From the NCBI GenBank assembly GCA_020633055.1, contig JACKEJ010000005.1:558001-622000 (forward strand): a stretch of DNA of 64,000 nucleotides, given 5' to 3'. The stretch comes from Sandaracinaceae bacterium (GTDB lineage Bacteria; Myxococcota_A; Polyangia; Polyangiales; Houyiibacteriaceae). The notes under the pieces were generated by a model. It searched no databases and was not told the DNA's origin. It worked only from the letters and a program-made list of their open reading frames with translations. Shown here one piece after another: positions 47,089 through 59,559 of the stretch; the stretch's first letter is position 1, and each line of letters starts with the position of its first letter. Both the position numbers and the translations under genes were made by a program.

Positions 47089-47661
47089 ATGAGCACCGAC
47101 GAGCCGACCCCCGCCACGTCCGCCCCCTCCCCTGCGCCCGCGGCTGCGGGCCCGAACGTTCACCCGGAGAACCACGCGCTGCGCTTCCACCTGCGCAGCG
47201 TGCACCTGGCGTCGGTGTTCGGTGGGGACGCGTTCGGGATCCGCGCGGAGCGCTTCGCCCGCTTCTTCGGGACGCCCACCTTTCTGCTGGGCCAGACGGT
47301 GGTGGTGTTCGTGTGGATCGCCGTCAACGTGGCGGGCGTCGCGCGCTTCGACCTGTACCCGTTCATCCTGCTGAACCTCGCGTTCAGCCTGCAGGCGGCC
47401 TACGCCGCGCCGCTCATCCTGCTGGCGCAGACGCGGCAGGCCGACCGAGACAAGGCCAGCGCCGAGAACGACGCGCGGCACCGCGAGGCGCTGGCCCGTG
47501 ACGCGGCCCTGCGCGAGGCGGCGAGCACGGAGCAGCTCGCGCTGCTGGTGACGCTCATGCAGCGCAACACCGAGCTGACCGACCTGACCCACCAGCTGAG
47601 CCAGAAGATCGAGCTGCTGACCCGCGAGATCCACGAGCACGTGCACGCGACGGGCGGCTGA
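47089..47661 (+). CDS. DUF1003 membrane protein
   Basis: A 190-residue protein with a Pro/Ala-rich N-terminus, two membrane helices (about 66-84 and 90-118) and a C-terminal coiled coil (TEQLALLVTLMQRNTELTDL). FILLNLAFSLQAAYAAPLILLAQTRQADRDK is the DUF1003 hallmark. The function of the family is unknown. A hairpin lies between its stop and the convergent RND gene. Confidence 0.88.
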   Translation: MSTDEPTPATSAPSPAPAAAGPNVHPENHALRFHLRSVHLASVFGGDAFGIRAERFARFFGTPTFLLGQTVVVFVWIAVNVAGVARFDLYPFILLNLAFSLQAAYAAPLILLAQTRQADRDKASAENDARHREALARDAALREAASTEQLALLVTLMQRNTELTDLTHQLSQKIELLTREIHEHVHATGG

Positions 47662-47773
47662 GTCGTCACCGCGCGGCGGCTCGCTCGGCCCCGGCGCACT
47701 CGCGCCACGGCAGCTCGCCCGACCCGCAGCGGTTGTCCCGTCGACTTGGTGGGGTTCGCGCGGCGCCCGGCCG

Positions 47774-47809
47774 GCCCCCCGCACGATGCGTGCGACGCAC
47801 GGGGGGGGC
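47774..47809. terminator. Hairpin between convergent DUF1003 and RND pump genes
   Basis: CCCCCCG (47775-47781) pairs with CGGGGGG (47800-47806), enclosing an inner TGCGT/ACGCA stem. There is no T-run. It is a candidate bidirectional terminator by position and strength. Confidence 0.4.
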
Positions 47810-47819
47810 AGCCTACCGC

Positions 47820-51050
<3,231 letters not shown>

Positions 51051-51060
51051 GACGGACTCC

Positions 51061-52293
51061 TCAGCTCTCTGGGACGACGCGCACGGGCACGCCGTCGGCG
51101 AGGTTGCGGGGGGGGAGAGTGACGACGACGGTCCCGTCGGGGAGCTCGGCGTCGAGGGTGGTGACGTCGTCCGTGCGATCGATCACGCGCACCGCGGTGG
51201 TGGTGGCGATCCCGTCCTCGACGACGAACAGACGGTACACGCCCGCCCGCTCCGAGAGCGCGTTGGTCGGGACCCGGACGACGCGGCGCGTCCCGTCCAG
51301 CTGCAGCTCGGCGCGCGCGAAGTGCCCCGCGCGGATGGCCCCGTCGTGGTTGTCGATGACGACCTCGATGGTGAGCGTGCGATTGGCGGTGTCGAGGGCG
51401 GCGGCGATGAAGCGCACCTCGCCCGTGACCTGCTGCTCGGTTCCATCCACGGTCACCTGCACGGACTGCCCCTCGTGCACCAGCGCGGCGTACCGCTCCG
51501 GGACCGCCAGCTCGAGGCGCAGCTCGGAGGCGTCCACCAGCTCCACCACGGGCGACTGCGTGCCGACGAACTCGCCGACCTCGACCAGGCGCTCCATGAT
51601 GGCCCCCGCGAACGGGGCGCGCACAGTGGTGTTGCTGGCCTCGTTACGACGCAGGCGCGCCTCGGAGGAGAGCGCGACGTAGCTGGCGAGCGAGCCGCGC
51701 GCGCGGGTGCGGGCCTGATCGTAGCGTGCGCGCGCGGCCTCGGCTGCGCTGCGCGCCTGCTCGAAGCTGCGGTCGTCCACGACGCCCTCGGCGTGCAGCG
51801 GGGTCACGCGCCGCAGCTGGTCCTCGAGGTTCTCCCAGTCGGCGCGGGCGGCGACCACCTCGGGCACGGCGTCCGGGTCGAACTCAGTGGTGCGCTCCAC
51901 GCCCAGCTGCTCGAGCTGGGCCTCGGCGCGCGCGGACGCGGCCCGGGCGGCGAGGCGTAGGTCGACCTGACGTAGGACGACCAACGGGTCGCCCTCGGCG
52001 ACGACGTCACCGCGCTCGACGCGTACTTGGGCGACGTGCCCGCTGACCAACGGCGAGAGCCGCGCGTGGCGACGGGGCTGCAGCGTCCCGTCGAGCGCGA
52101 GGGTGTTGGGGATCTGCTCCACGCGCGCGGTCGCGGTGCTGACCTCGACGACCTCGGGCGTGGTGTCGGCGGGGACGGCGGCGCCAGCGCGGGAGCTCTC
52201 GCAGCCGCTGAGCGCACCGCCGAGGGAGCCGGCGAGCAGGCCGCCGAGGAACAAGGCGGGAGCGAGAGAGGAGTGGGTGTGGGGGGAGTGCAT
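51061..52293 (-). CDS. RND periplasmic adaptor (membrane fusion) lipoprotein
   Basis: About 410 residues from ATG 52293, which puts a signal sequence with lipobox GALSGC at residue 31; ATG 52365, overlapping the tolC-like stop as ATGA, is an alternative. The adaptor order is present: a first lipoyl half (LSPLVSGHVAQVRVERGDVVAEGDPLVVL), a helical hairpin (RAEAQLEQLG to RARYDQARTRA), the second lipoyl half (VRAPFAGAIMERLVEVGEFV) and beta-barrel/MP domains. It joins the pump to the outer membrane channel. Confidence 0.93.
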   Translation of the reverse strand: MHSPHTHSSLAPALFLGGLLAGSLGGALSGCESSRAGAAVPADTTPEVVEVSTATARVEQIPNTLALDGTLQPRRHARLSPLVSGHVAQVRVERGDVVAEGDPLVVLRQVDLRLAARAASARAEAQLEQLGVERTTEFDPDAVPEVVAARADWENLEDQLRRVTPLHAEGVVDDRSFEQARSAAEAARARYDQARTRARGSLASYVALSSEARLRRNEASNTTVRAPFAGAIMERLVEVGEFVGTQSPVVELVDASELRLELAVPERYAALVHEGQSVQVTVDGTEQQVTGEVRFIAAALDTANRTLTIEVVIDNHDGAIRAGHFARAELQLDGTRRVVRVPTNALSERAGVYRLFVVEDGIATTTAVRVIDRTDDVTTLDAELPDGTVVVTLPPRNLADGVPVRVVPES

Positions 52294-52361
52294 GGTCGTA
52301 CCTACGGAGAGGGCTCGGGGGGAGTGCGATGAGCTCGATGAGGTGGGGGGAGAGCTGACGT

Positions 52362-53999
52362 TCATGGGGTGCCGTCGGCGCCAAGGGCGCGGACGAGGCG
52401 GGCGTTGGCGATGTGGGCGTCGACGACGGCGTCGACCAGGTCGAGGCGCGCGCGCAAAGAGGCCACGCTGGCGTCCAGCACCTCCCGCCGCGTCCCGAGG
52501 CCCGCGCGCGTACGGGCCGCGGCATCACGCTCACGCTGAGCGGCGCTGGTCGCTGCCAGGCGGCGCGCGTCCACCTCGGCCAAGGAGGCGACGAGCAGCC
52601 CTTGCGCCTCGATGGCGGCGCGGCCCGCACGACGGGCGTCGTTCTCGGCCGTGAGCGAGCTCTCGAGGGCGAGGGCCAGGCGCTGGTTGCGGCGGGCGCC
52701 GGCCAACAGCGAGCCGTCGAGGGAGAAGGTGAGCTGCGCGCTGATGTCCCACGTCCCACGGAACTGCGTGGTCTGGGGGAAGATGCGCGAGTTGGGGTTC
52801 GCGTAGGTGTGGTTGAGCGTCACGGACAACGACGGGAACATGCGCGCGCGCTCGGCGTCGGCCCGCACGGCCTGCGCCTCCGCGCGCAGCGTCGACGCCG
52901 TCACGTAGGGGTCGTTGGCCTGCGCCTCGGTGCGCAGCTCCTCAGGCTCGCGCGCGTCCCCGGCGGGCAGCGCGGCCAGCTCGACAGACAGCACGATGGG
53001 CTCTTCGTCGGGTAGCTCCAGCAAGTCGCGCAGCGCCCGCTCGGCCACCACGACGCGGCTCCGCGCGACGGTCTGCAGGCGTACGAACGACTGCGCGCTG
53101 GCCTCGGCCTCCAGCAGCGCGCTCGCGGTCACGAGTCCGCTCTCGACCTGCGCGCGCGTGTCGCTGGTGCGCTGCTCGGCGGCGGCCACGGCGTCGTCTG
53201 CCACGCCCAGCTGGGCGCGCGCGCGCACGACCTCGAAGTAGGTCTCGAGCGTGACGAGCACGCTGTCGCTCGACGCGCCGCGCTCGGCGGCCACGGCGGC
53301 CTCACGCTCCAGCTGCGCGGCCTGCAGCTCACGGCGGGTCGCGCCCACGTAGTCGCTGAGGGGCACGGACACGCTCGTGGTGAGCGCGTACTGGTTGAGG
53401 ATGGGCTGCTGGAGGACGACGTCGTTGAGATAGTTTCCAGGGTTGGTCTGACAGTCGGCGATGTTGGACAGACAACCCGGCGTGTCGAATGACTGGATGG
53501 TGCCGGGCGTGTAGCTGGACAGCCGCGTGTAGCGCGCGGTCACCGAGGCGCGTGGCACGTAGGCTCGTCGCGCGCCTTGCACCGCAGCGTCCGCCGCCTC
53601 GCGCCGCGCCCCGGCGATGCGGGTGTCGAGCGAGACCTCGCGAGCGCGGGCAATCGCGGCCTCGGGCGTGAGCCCCGCCGCGGCGGACACCCCCTCGGGC
53701 AATAGCTCGGGGAGCTCGAGCGGCTCGGCTCCGGCGACGGGCCCGACGGGGAGCGCGTCGACCAGCTCCGACCCGCTGCTGCGCGTGGTCGGCGGCGCGG
53801 TGGGGTTCGCCGTGGGCGCGACGATCGTGCCGCTCCCCGCTGGTGGAGGACCAGCAGGCGTCGTGTCCAGCGGCGAGACAGGCGTATGCGTCTGCGCCGA
53901 TGCGAGCGCGGCAGGGAGCGCGAGGGCGCCGAAGATGGCCAGCGCGACCGCCTGAACAGCAGTCGCGGAAGCAGGGGAAGTGGGGGGAAGGTAGGTCAT
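52362..53999 (-). CDS. TolC-family outer membrane efflux protein
   Basis: A 545-residue outer-membrane channel. A signal peptide (AVALAIFGALALPAALASA) and a Pro/Thr-rich linker of about 60 residues precede the TolC fold. Two related halves each hold long helices (GVADDAVAAAEQRTSDTRAQVESGLVTASALLEAE and the matching late segment) and short outer-membrane strands (NHTYANPNSRIFPQTTQFRG). It is the first gene of the efflux operon and its start lies 22 bases from a putative TetR operator. Confidence 0.93.
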   Translation of the reverse strand: MTYLPPTSPASATAVQAVALAIFGALALPAALASAQTHTPVSPLDTTPAGPPPAGSGTIVAPTANPTAPPTTRSSGSELVDALPVGPVAGAEPLELPELLPEGVSAAAGLTPEAAIARAREVSLDTRIAGARREAADAAVQGARRAYVPRASVTARYTRLSSYTPGTIQSFDTPGCLSNIADCQTNPGNYLNDVVLQQPILNQYALTTSVSVPLSDYVGATRRELQAAQLEREAAVAAERGASSDSVLVTLETYFEVVRARAQLGVADDAVAAAEQRTSDTRAQVESGLVTASALLEAEASAQSFVRLQTVARSRVVVAERALRDLLELPDEEPIVLSVELAALPAGDAREPEELRTEAQANDPYVTASTLRAEAQAVRADAERARMFPSLSVTLNHTYANPNSRIFPQTTQFRGTWDISAQLTFSLDGSLLAGARRNQRLALALESSLTAENDARRAGRAAIEAQGLLVASLAEVDARRLAATSAAQRERDAAARTRAGLGTRREVLDASVASLRARLDLVDAVVDAHIANARLVRALGADGTP

Positions 54000-54021
54000 G
54001 GGAGGTCTGGGGGGACGCTAG

Positions 54022-54042
54022 AAGTGAGCACTTACTTACTAA
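54022..54042. promoter_or_regulatory. Putative TetR operator before the efflux operon
   Basis: AAGTG-AGC-ACTTACT (54022-54036), extended by TACTAA, lies 23 bases upstream of the tolC-like start. AAGTG and CACTT form an inverted repeat with a two-base spacer. The same AAGTG-N3-ACTTACT motif is found before the TetR gene (54758-54772). Confidence 0.6.
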
Positions 54043-54090
54043 CTGAAGGTGACGAGTCCGCCCACGTCGGTCGTTCGAGTGGCAGGAGCG

Positions 54091-54750
54091 TTAGTCGCGC
54101 GGGCGTCGCGCGCGTCGTGCGGGTGTCTGGGTGGGCTGCTGCGCCTCGGGCACCGTGGCGAGCCGGGCGACCGTCTCCGCGATCAGTCGCGCCACGGTGG
54201 GTGGGCTGGACGGGACCTGGTCTGGGAAGTGCAGCCTGAGGTTCACGTCGTGGATGACCGCACCGATGAACAGGCGCGCGAGCCCGCCGGGGTCGCAGGC
54301 GCGCACCCGCCCGAGCTTCATCTCGCCCTGGAAGTACGAGGTCATCGCGTCGATGCTCATGAACGGAGGCGCCTTCTCGCCCTTGCCCAAGAGCTTGGCG
54401 AAGTCTTTGGGCTCGAGCTTGCCGTTTGCCGCGATCATCTGAGAGCAGGGCATCAGCTCGCTGACGTAGCTGTGCATGCCGAGCGCGATGTGGGCCAGGT
54501 GCTCCTCGATGCTGCCCTTCCCCACGCGCTCGGGGATGGACGTGAACCACTCACACTCCTCGATCTGCGGGAGGCGGAGGGCGAAGATGAACATCCGCAG
54601 CTTGCTGCCGAAGCGCTTGTAGAGCGTCCCCTCGCTCACGCCCGCGCGCTTGGCAAGCTCCTGCGTCGATGCGCCCGGCCCCAAGTCGAGGAAGGTGTCC
54701 CTCATGGACTCGAGGAGGGCTTCGCTGTCGAACTGCTGGGGCCGCGCCAT
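54091..54750 (-). CDS. TetR-family transcriptional regulator of the efflux operon
   Basis: A 219-residue repressor. The N-terminal helix-turn-helix domain is FDSEALLESMRDTFLDLGPGASTQELAKRAGVSEGTLYKRFGSKLRM; the C-terminal ligand-binding and dimer region is helical. It is immediately upstream of, and on the same strand as, the tolC-like gene with 91 bases between them. Shared motifs before both genes suggest it represses itself and the pump operon and is released by a pump substrate. Confidence 0.93.
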   Translation of the reverse strand: MARPQQFDSEALLESMRDTFLDLGPGASTQELAKRAGVSEGTLYKRFGSKLRMFIFALRLPQIEECEWFTSIPERVGKGSIEEHLAHIALGMHSYVSELMPCSQMIAANGKLEPKDFAKLLGKGEKAPPFMSIDAMTSYFQGEMKLGRVRACDPGGLARLFIGAVIHDVNLRLHFPDQVPSSPPTVARLIAETVARLATVPEAQQPTQTPARRARRPRD

Positions 54751-54757
54751 AGTAAGA

Positions 54758-54774
54758 AAGTGTTTACTTACTAA
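54758..54774. promoter_or_regulatory. Putative TetR autoregulatory operator
   Basis: AAGTG-TTT-ACTTACTAA (54758-54774) lies eight bases upstream of the TetR start and repeats the motif found before the efflux operon. AGTAAG (54751-54756) also inverts CTTACT (54767-54772). Confidence 0.6.
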
Positions 54775-54857
54775 ACCGCGAACGTCAAGCTGCGGGCACG
54801 CACTTTGTGCCCGCTCACGCGCTTTTCGCCTGCTCCGTGCGACCCCAGACCTTCGCC

Positions 54858-55373
54858 ATGGACCTCAGCAACCCCTACCCCGCCCAGTGGTCCGTGCTCG
54901 CCGCACGTGATGCATACCTCGCCGAGAACGGCTTCAGCATCGAGGCCTACGACTCGCCATTCACGGACGCGAAGCTGGCGGGCGGCATCGCCATCAAGGT
55001 TCCCAACACCAAGAAGCACCGCTGGGCCCTGATGTGGCACGACCTGCACCACGCGCTGCTGGGCTACGGGACCGATCCCGCCGGCGAGGCAGAGGTGAGC
55101 GCGTGGGAGCTGCGTCGCGGTCTGCGCCCCGTCGGCCTGTACGTGGGCAGCATCGTGGCGAGCGGCGCGCTCTTCGGTCTGCTCGTCGCGCCGCGTCGCA
55201 CGCTGCGTGCGTTCCGCGCGACGGGTCCGCGCCCATCCCTCTTCCACGAGCCGCTCCCGTACGAGCAGGCCCTCACGCTCACGCTGGGTGAGCTGCGGGA
55301 GCTCCTCGGCGTCCCACGCGACGGCCTGAACAAGAGCGGCCGCGGCCGCCACGCAGGCGCCCCGCGCGCGTGA
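54858..55373 (+). CDS. COQ4-like protein with HDxxHx11E motif
   Basis: A 171-residue protein from ATG 54858. HDLHHALLGYGTDPAGE (residues 61-77) gives exactly the HDxxH-x11-E zinc motif that defines COQ4, a ubiquinone biosynthesis protein. A hydrophobic helix follows (LYVGSIVASGALFGLLV, about 94-110), then a basic C-terminus. Full COQ4 is longer, so this would be a minimal or divergent member. It shares no operon with other quinone genes here; a 13-base gap leads to a small membrane protein. Function is inferred from the motif. Confidence 0.65.
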   Translation: MDLSNPYPAQWSVLAARDAYLAENGFSIEAYDSPFTDAKLAGGIAIKVPNTKKHRWALMWHDLHHALLGYGTDPAGEAEVSAWELRRGLRPVGLYVGSIVASGALFGLLVAPRRTLRAFRATGPRPSLFHEPLPYEQALTLTLGELRELLGVPRDGLNKSGRGRHAGAPRA

Positions 55374-55386
55374 TACAAGCTTGGAC

Positions 55387-55743
55387 GTGAGCACGGAAGC
55401 GACGACCCCGGTGAAACCCCTTGGGCTCCCCGACTATGCGGCGATCAGCGTGGGTGTGCTCGTGCTGGTGAGCGCGCTCGCGGCCATGGCCTTCGCCGCG
55501 ATCCACCACGCGCAGATCGACGATGCGCGGGCCTACCGCGAGAGCTTCCTGATCCTCCCGGAGCTCGGGACGCTGCTGTGCAGCTGCGGCAACCAGCCCT
55601 TCGTGCTGGTCGGCTTCATCACCTTGTTGGTGCGCCGACGCTTCAAGCTCGCGCTCGCCGTCGGCCTCGCCGGTTTCCTCGGACTCGTGGCCGCGTACGC
55701 GGCGGTCGCGCTGGATTCTTCCACGCTGCTCTACGCCACCTGA
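55387..55743 (+). CDS. Small three-helix membrane protein
   Basis: About 118 residues from GTG 55387 (TTG 55381 is also possible). Three hydrophobic helices are seen at about 18-40, 60-80 (with CSCGNQPFVLVGFITLLV) and 87-110. It lies 13 bases after the COQ4-like gene and is probably co-transcribed. I recognise no family. Confidence 0.6.
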   Translation: MSTEATTPVKPLGLPDYAAISVGVLVLVSALAAMAFAAIHHAQIDDARAYRESFLILPELGTLLCSCGNQPFVLVGFITLLVRRRFKLALAVGLAGFLGLVAAYAAVALDSSTLLYAT

Positions 55744-55829
55744 GCGCCTGCGATCGCTCCCGAGCGTGCTCGCCCGGTCGAAGGCACATCCCCAGCCCCG
55801 ACCCTTGCACACCCCTCTATACTCCTCGG

Positions 55830-56690
55830 ATGCGCTCGGCCCGCCGCTGCTCCTCGCTCGTGCTTCTCCTCACGCTGCTACCAGCGCAGCATGGGTGTGG
55901 CGGCGCGTCCGGTACCGCGGGTGACGCCGGGGTCACGGACAGCTCGCTGGCCGACACGGGCGTGGTGGAGTCGACGTATCCGCTCCCGCCCGCGAACGGC
56001 GGCCTCGACTACCAGCTGGGCGAGGCGTACCCACCTCCTGCCGGTGTGAGCATCGTCTCACGGGACCGAGAGGCCCCCATCGTCACGGGGCTCTACAACA
56101 TCTGCTATGTGAACGGCTTCCAGGCGCAGGCGCACGAGAACGCCTTCTGGCTGGACGAGCACCCCACCCTCGTGTTGAGGGACGACGGCGGTGACCCGGT
56201 CATCGACCCCGACTGGGACGAGATGCTCTTGGACGTCGGGACGCCCGAGAAGCGCACCGCCATCGCGGCGATCGTGGACGACTGGATCGCTGGCTGCGAG
56301 GCCGCTGGCTTCGACGCGGTGGAGATCGACAACCTGGACACCTTCGCGCGCTCGGGCGGGCGCCTGACGGAGGCGGACGCTGTGGCGATGATGCGTCTCT
56401 TCGCAGACGGCGCGCACGCGCGCGGCATGGCGGTGGCGCAGAAGAACTCCGCGGAGCTGGTGGGCCGCCGGGCAGAGATGGCCACGGACTTCGTCGTGGC
56501 CGAAGAGTGCAACCGCTACGACGAGTGCGACGTGTACACCGCCGTCTACGGGACCAGCGTGCTGGTCATCGAGTACCGCGAGCAGGACTTCACCGAGGGC
56601 TGCGCGGCGTTCCCTCAGCTCTCGATCGCACTCCGCGACAGAGACCTCGTGGGACCCTCGGACGCGGCCTACAGCTACGACGGCTGCTGA
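55830..56690 (+). CDS. GH114-like lipoprotein (endo-alpha-1,4-polygalactosaminidase family)
   Basis: A 286-residue lipoprotein: signal sequence RRCSSLVLLLTLLPAQHGC and a linker, then a TIM-barrel glycosidase domain. DYQLGEAYPPPAGVSIVSRD, GLYNICYVNGFQAQ, GFDAVEIDNLDTFARSGG and FVVAEECNRYDEC follow the GH114 pattern, with Asp and Glu at barrel strand ends as candidate catalytic residues. GH114 enzymes cut galactosaminogalactan-type exopolysaccharide. The surface location suggests a role in matrix or prey polysaccharide breakdown. Confidence 0.82.
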   Translation: MRSARRCSSLVLLLTLLPAQHGCGGASGTAGDAGVTDSSLADTGVVESTYPLPPANGGLDYQLGEAYPPPAGVSIVSRDREAPIVTGLYNICYVNGFQAQAHENAFWLDEHPTLVLRDDGGDPVIDPDWDEMLLDVGTPEKRTAIAAIVDDWIAGCEAAGFDAVEIDNLDTFARSGGRLTEADAVAMMRLFADGAHARGMAVAQKNSAELVGRRAEMATDFVVAEECNRYDECDVYTAVYGTSVLVIEYREQDFTEGCAAFPQLSIALRDRDLVGPSDAAYSYDGC

Positions 56691-56709
56691 GCATCGGCCT
56701 CCACGCAGG

Positions 56710-58164
56710 GTGAGTCGTCGCCGAGGAATCCGGGCGACAACGGCGGACGCCCGTGCGACGCTGACGAGCGTGGACCTCCGCACTTCCGTCGTCGATGAGC
56801 TCGCCCGCCGCGCCGCGCGCCCAGCCCACGAGGCTCGCCGCGACGCGCTCCCGCCTGGCCCCGGCACGCCTGCCACCATGCAGATGCTGTCGTTCCTGCT
56901 CACGCCCCAGGCGTTCCTGCGTGCCGTCCGCGCCGAGTACGGCAAGACCGCGACGCTGCGCATCCCTGGCATCCCGCGCCTGGTGCAGTTCAGTGAGCCC
57001 GAGGCCGTGCGCGAGGTGTTCGCGACGGGTGACGAGGTGATGCACGCGGGCGAGGCCAACGGCATCCTCGAGCCCTTCCTGGGCGCGTACTCCGTGCTCG
57101 TGCTGGACGGAGCGCGCCACCGCTCGCAGCGACGCCTGCTGTTGCCTCCGTTCCGCGGCGACCGCATGCGCGCATACGGGGAGGCGATGCGCGACATCAC
57201 GGTGCGGGCCATGGCGCGCTGGCCCCGCGACCAACGCTTCCCCATGCAGCGCGAGACGCAGGCCATCACATTGGAGGTCATCCTGCGGACCGTGTTCGGC
57301 ATGGTCGACGGCGCCGACCAGGACCGCATGAGGGATCTGCTGGCCACGGCGCTACGCATCCTCGACAACCCGTTGTACGTCGTGCGGACGTTCCAGCGCG
57401 ACCTCGGGCCGCGCTCCCCGTGGGGGCGTTTCGTGCGGCTGCGGAGGGAGATCTACGCCGAGATGGACGCGCTCATCGCGCGCAGGCGGCGTGAAGCGCC
57501 GCGTGAGGACATCCTGTCCATGCTGCTCGCGGCGAAGCACGAGGATGGCTCCCCCATGAGCGACGAGGAGATCCGCGACGAGCTCTTCACGCTGCTGGTC
57601 GCCGGACACGAGACCACCGCCACCGCCATCTCCTGGACGTTGCATCGGCTCTCGATCCACCCCGACGTGCTCGCGCGGACCCAAGCGGAGCTGGACGAGG
57701 TGCTCGGCACGGAGGCCGCGTTCGACGTCGATCGCTCGCGAGAGCTCGTGTACCTCGACGCGGTCTGCAAGGAGTCGCTGCGCATGCACCCCGTCATCCC
57801 GGGCGTGGGCCGCATCGTGAAGCGCCCCACACGTATCGGCGGCGTCGACCTGCCCCCTGGGGTAGCGGTGGGGTGCAGCATCTACCTGGTGCACTTCGAT
57901 CCGGACACGTGGCCCGACCCCGAGCGCTTCGACCCGACGCGCTTCATCGACCACAAGCCAGCGCCCTACACGTACTTTCCTTTCGGCGGTGGGCTGCGCC
58001 GCTGCATCGGCGAGGCCTTCGCGCTCTACGAGATGCGCATCGTGCTCGCGACGATCCTGCGCGAGCTCGCGCCGGTGGCAGAGGTGACCGAGGTGCGCAC
58101 CCAGCGGCGGAACATCACGCTGACGCCCGCCGGAGGGCTGCCGCTGCGCGTGCGGGCGCGCTGA
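56710..58164 (+). CDS. Cytochrome P450
   Basis: A 484-residue P450 from GTG 56710; a GTG at 56770 would also fit. It has the I-helix AGHETTATAISW, the ExxR pair ESLRMHP, PERFDPTRF and the heme-binding loop FGGGLRRCIGEAFA with the Cys ligand. The LPPGPGTPATMQM proline-rich start and overall pattern resemble the CYP110-like bacterial class IV-type enzymes. It probably hydroxylates a hydrophobic metabolite and depends on a redox partner encoded elsewhere. Confidence 0.94.
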   Translation: MSRRRGIRATTADARATLTSVDLRTSVVDELARRAARPAHEARRDALPPGPGTPATMQMLSFLLTPQAFLRAVRAEYGKTATLRIPGIPRLVQFSEPEAVREVFATGDEVMHAGEANGILEPFLGAYSVLVLDGARHRSQRRLLLPPFRGDRMRAYGEAMRDITVRAMARWPRDQRFPMQRETQAITLEVILRTVFGMVDGADQDRMRDLLATALRILDNPLYVVRTFQRDLGPRSPWGRFVRLRREIYAEMDALIARRRREAPREDILSMLLAAKHEDGSPMSDEEIRDELFTLLVAGHETTATAISWTLHRLSIHPDVLARTQAELDEVLGTEAAFDVDRSRELVYLDAVCKESLRMHPVIPGVGRIVKRPTRIGGVDLPPGVAVGCSIYLVHFDPDTWPDPERFDPTRFIDHKPAPYTYFPFGGGLRRCIGEAFALYEMRIVLATILRELAPVAEVTEVRTQRRNITLTPAGGLPLRVRAR

Positions 58165-58219
58165 TCTGGACGCGCACGTACCGCGGCCACCACGCAGTCT
58201 ACCAAGACGCGGTCGCCGC

Positions 58220-59389
58220 TCACGAAGCGCAGTGGGCGCCGCAGAACGACCAGTCGTCGCGCCTCACCGCGCGGGGCCCGTGGCGCTCGACGAACGCTAC
58301 GATCTCGTCGGGGTCGTCCGTCACCAGCACGCGATCGCTCCAGCCTCCCTTGTCGGACAACGCGCGTAGGAGCGGCGCCGCCGGCAGCGTGTTGGTCCAG
58401 TAGTCGACGCCGTAGAGGGCCATCGGGGACACTAGACCGCGCACCGTACCGTAGTGGTTCTGACACGCGTCCTGGAAGATCTCCTGCACGGTGCCGCCGC
58501 TGCCCGGCGCGAACACGATGCCGTGCGTCGCGAGGCTGACCAGGCCCTCTTCCCGAGTGCAATTGGCGAAGTACTTGGCGTGGTGGGACGCGAAAGCGTT
58601 CGGGGGCTCGTGGCCGTAGAAGAACGTGGGGACACCGAGGCTGACGGCCGCGGGGTCGGCGAAGAGTGGCGCGTATCGAGCGCGGACCTCGAACGCACGG
58701 GCGAGCCAACGCTCGTCGGTGTACTTGGGCGCGCTGGACAGGAGCCCGAGCGCGTCCGAGAGCGCCGCGGGCGCGCGACACAGGCGCCCCCCGAGATTGG
58801 CGGCCTCCATGGCGCCGGGGCCGCCGCCGGTGGCGATGAGGAAGCCGCGGGCCGCGAGCTGCGCGGACAGCCTGGCCACGTCGTCGTAGGCCTCTGTGCC
58901 ACGCGCCATCCCGTGGCCGCCCATGAACGCGACGACGCGTGGGTGATCGACCAGGAACGCCTCGAGAGCCTCCGAGATGCCGTGGTCGTGCAGGCGACGA
59001 GCCAGGGCCTCGAGCAGCCCGGGCTCATCGGCGCCGCCGTGTGCGCGGAAGTGGCGGTAGATGCGGGCGTCCAGGGTGTCGCAGTACGAGCAGGGGTCGG
59101 TCGGGTCGAATGCGTCGAACAGCTGCTCGACACGGTAGAGCTGGCTGCGCCAGGGCTCGAACGGCAGCGCGCGCGGCAGCCGCGGGAACACGAGCGCGCC
59201 CTGGTCCACGGCAGCGGCCAGATCGTCCGACCCCATCTCACATCCCAGCAGGACGGCGCCGTCGAGCCCAGCCTGACGGAGGGACGCACCGTGGGCGCTG
59301 AGGTCGAGCCCACACAACACCACCTCGCGCAGCTCGTGGCCCGCGGCCAAGTGGGCCTCCAGAGATGCTAGTTCGCGAATCTCGATCAT
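58220..59389 (-). CDS. LOG-family (lysine-decarboxylase-like fold) protein
   Basis: A 389-residue protein from ATG 59389. The C-terminal 220 residues have the LOG Rossmann fold: IATGGGPGAMEAANLGG and APGSGGTVQEIFQ correspond to the PGGxGTxxE region, with Arg/Glu for a nucleotide 5'-monophosphate. LOG proteins release cytokinin base from its riboside phosphate or act as other nucleotide phosphoribohydrolases. The N-terminal 150 residues (LREVVLCGLDLSAHGASLRQAG, DPTDPCSYCDTLDARIYRHFR) are an additional domain seen in some long LOG relatives. Confidence 0.85.
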   Translation of the reverse strand: MIEIRELASLEAHLAAGHELREVVLCGLDLSAHGASLRQAGLDGAVLLGCEMGSDDLAAAVDQGALVFPRLPRALPFEPWRSQLYRVEQLFDAFDPTDPCSYCDTLDARIYRHFRAHGGADEPGLLEALARRLHDHGISEALEAFLVDHPRVVAFMGGHGMARGTEAYDDVARLSAQLAARGFLIATGGGPGAMEAANLGGRLCRAPAALSDALGLLSSAPKYTDERWLARAFEVRARYAPLFADPAAVSLGVPTFFYGHEPPNAFASHHAKYFANCTREEGLVSLATHGIVFAPGSGGTVQEIFQDACQNHYGTVRGLVSPMALYGVDYWTNTLPAAPLLRALSDKGGWSDRVLVTDDPDEIVAFVERHGPRAVRRDDWSFCGAHCAS

Positions 59390-59559
59390 GCGGCGATGGT
59401 CAGGGCGGCTCGCGGGGAGCGCAACCCCGTACGCGCGTGGCGTCCCGAGGGCTCCTGGGCGTCGCAGCGATATTTTTGGTGAGGTGGATGTCAAACGCTC
59501 GAAAACGTGGTCTCCTCCCCGGGCTTCGACAGGAAGCACTACGAGAAGAAGGAGACATC

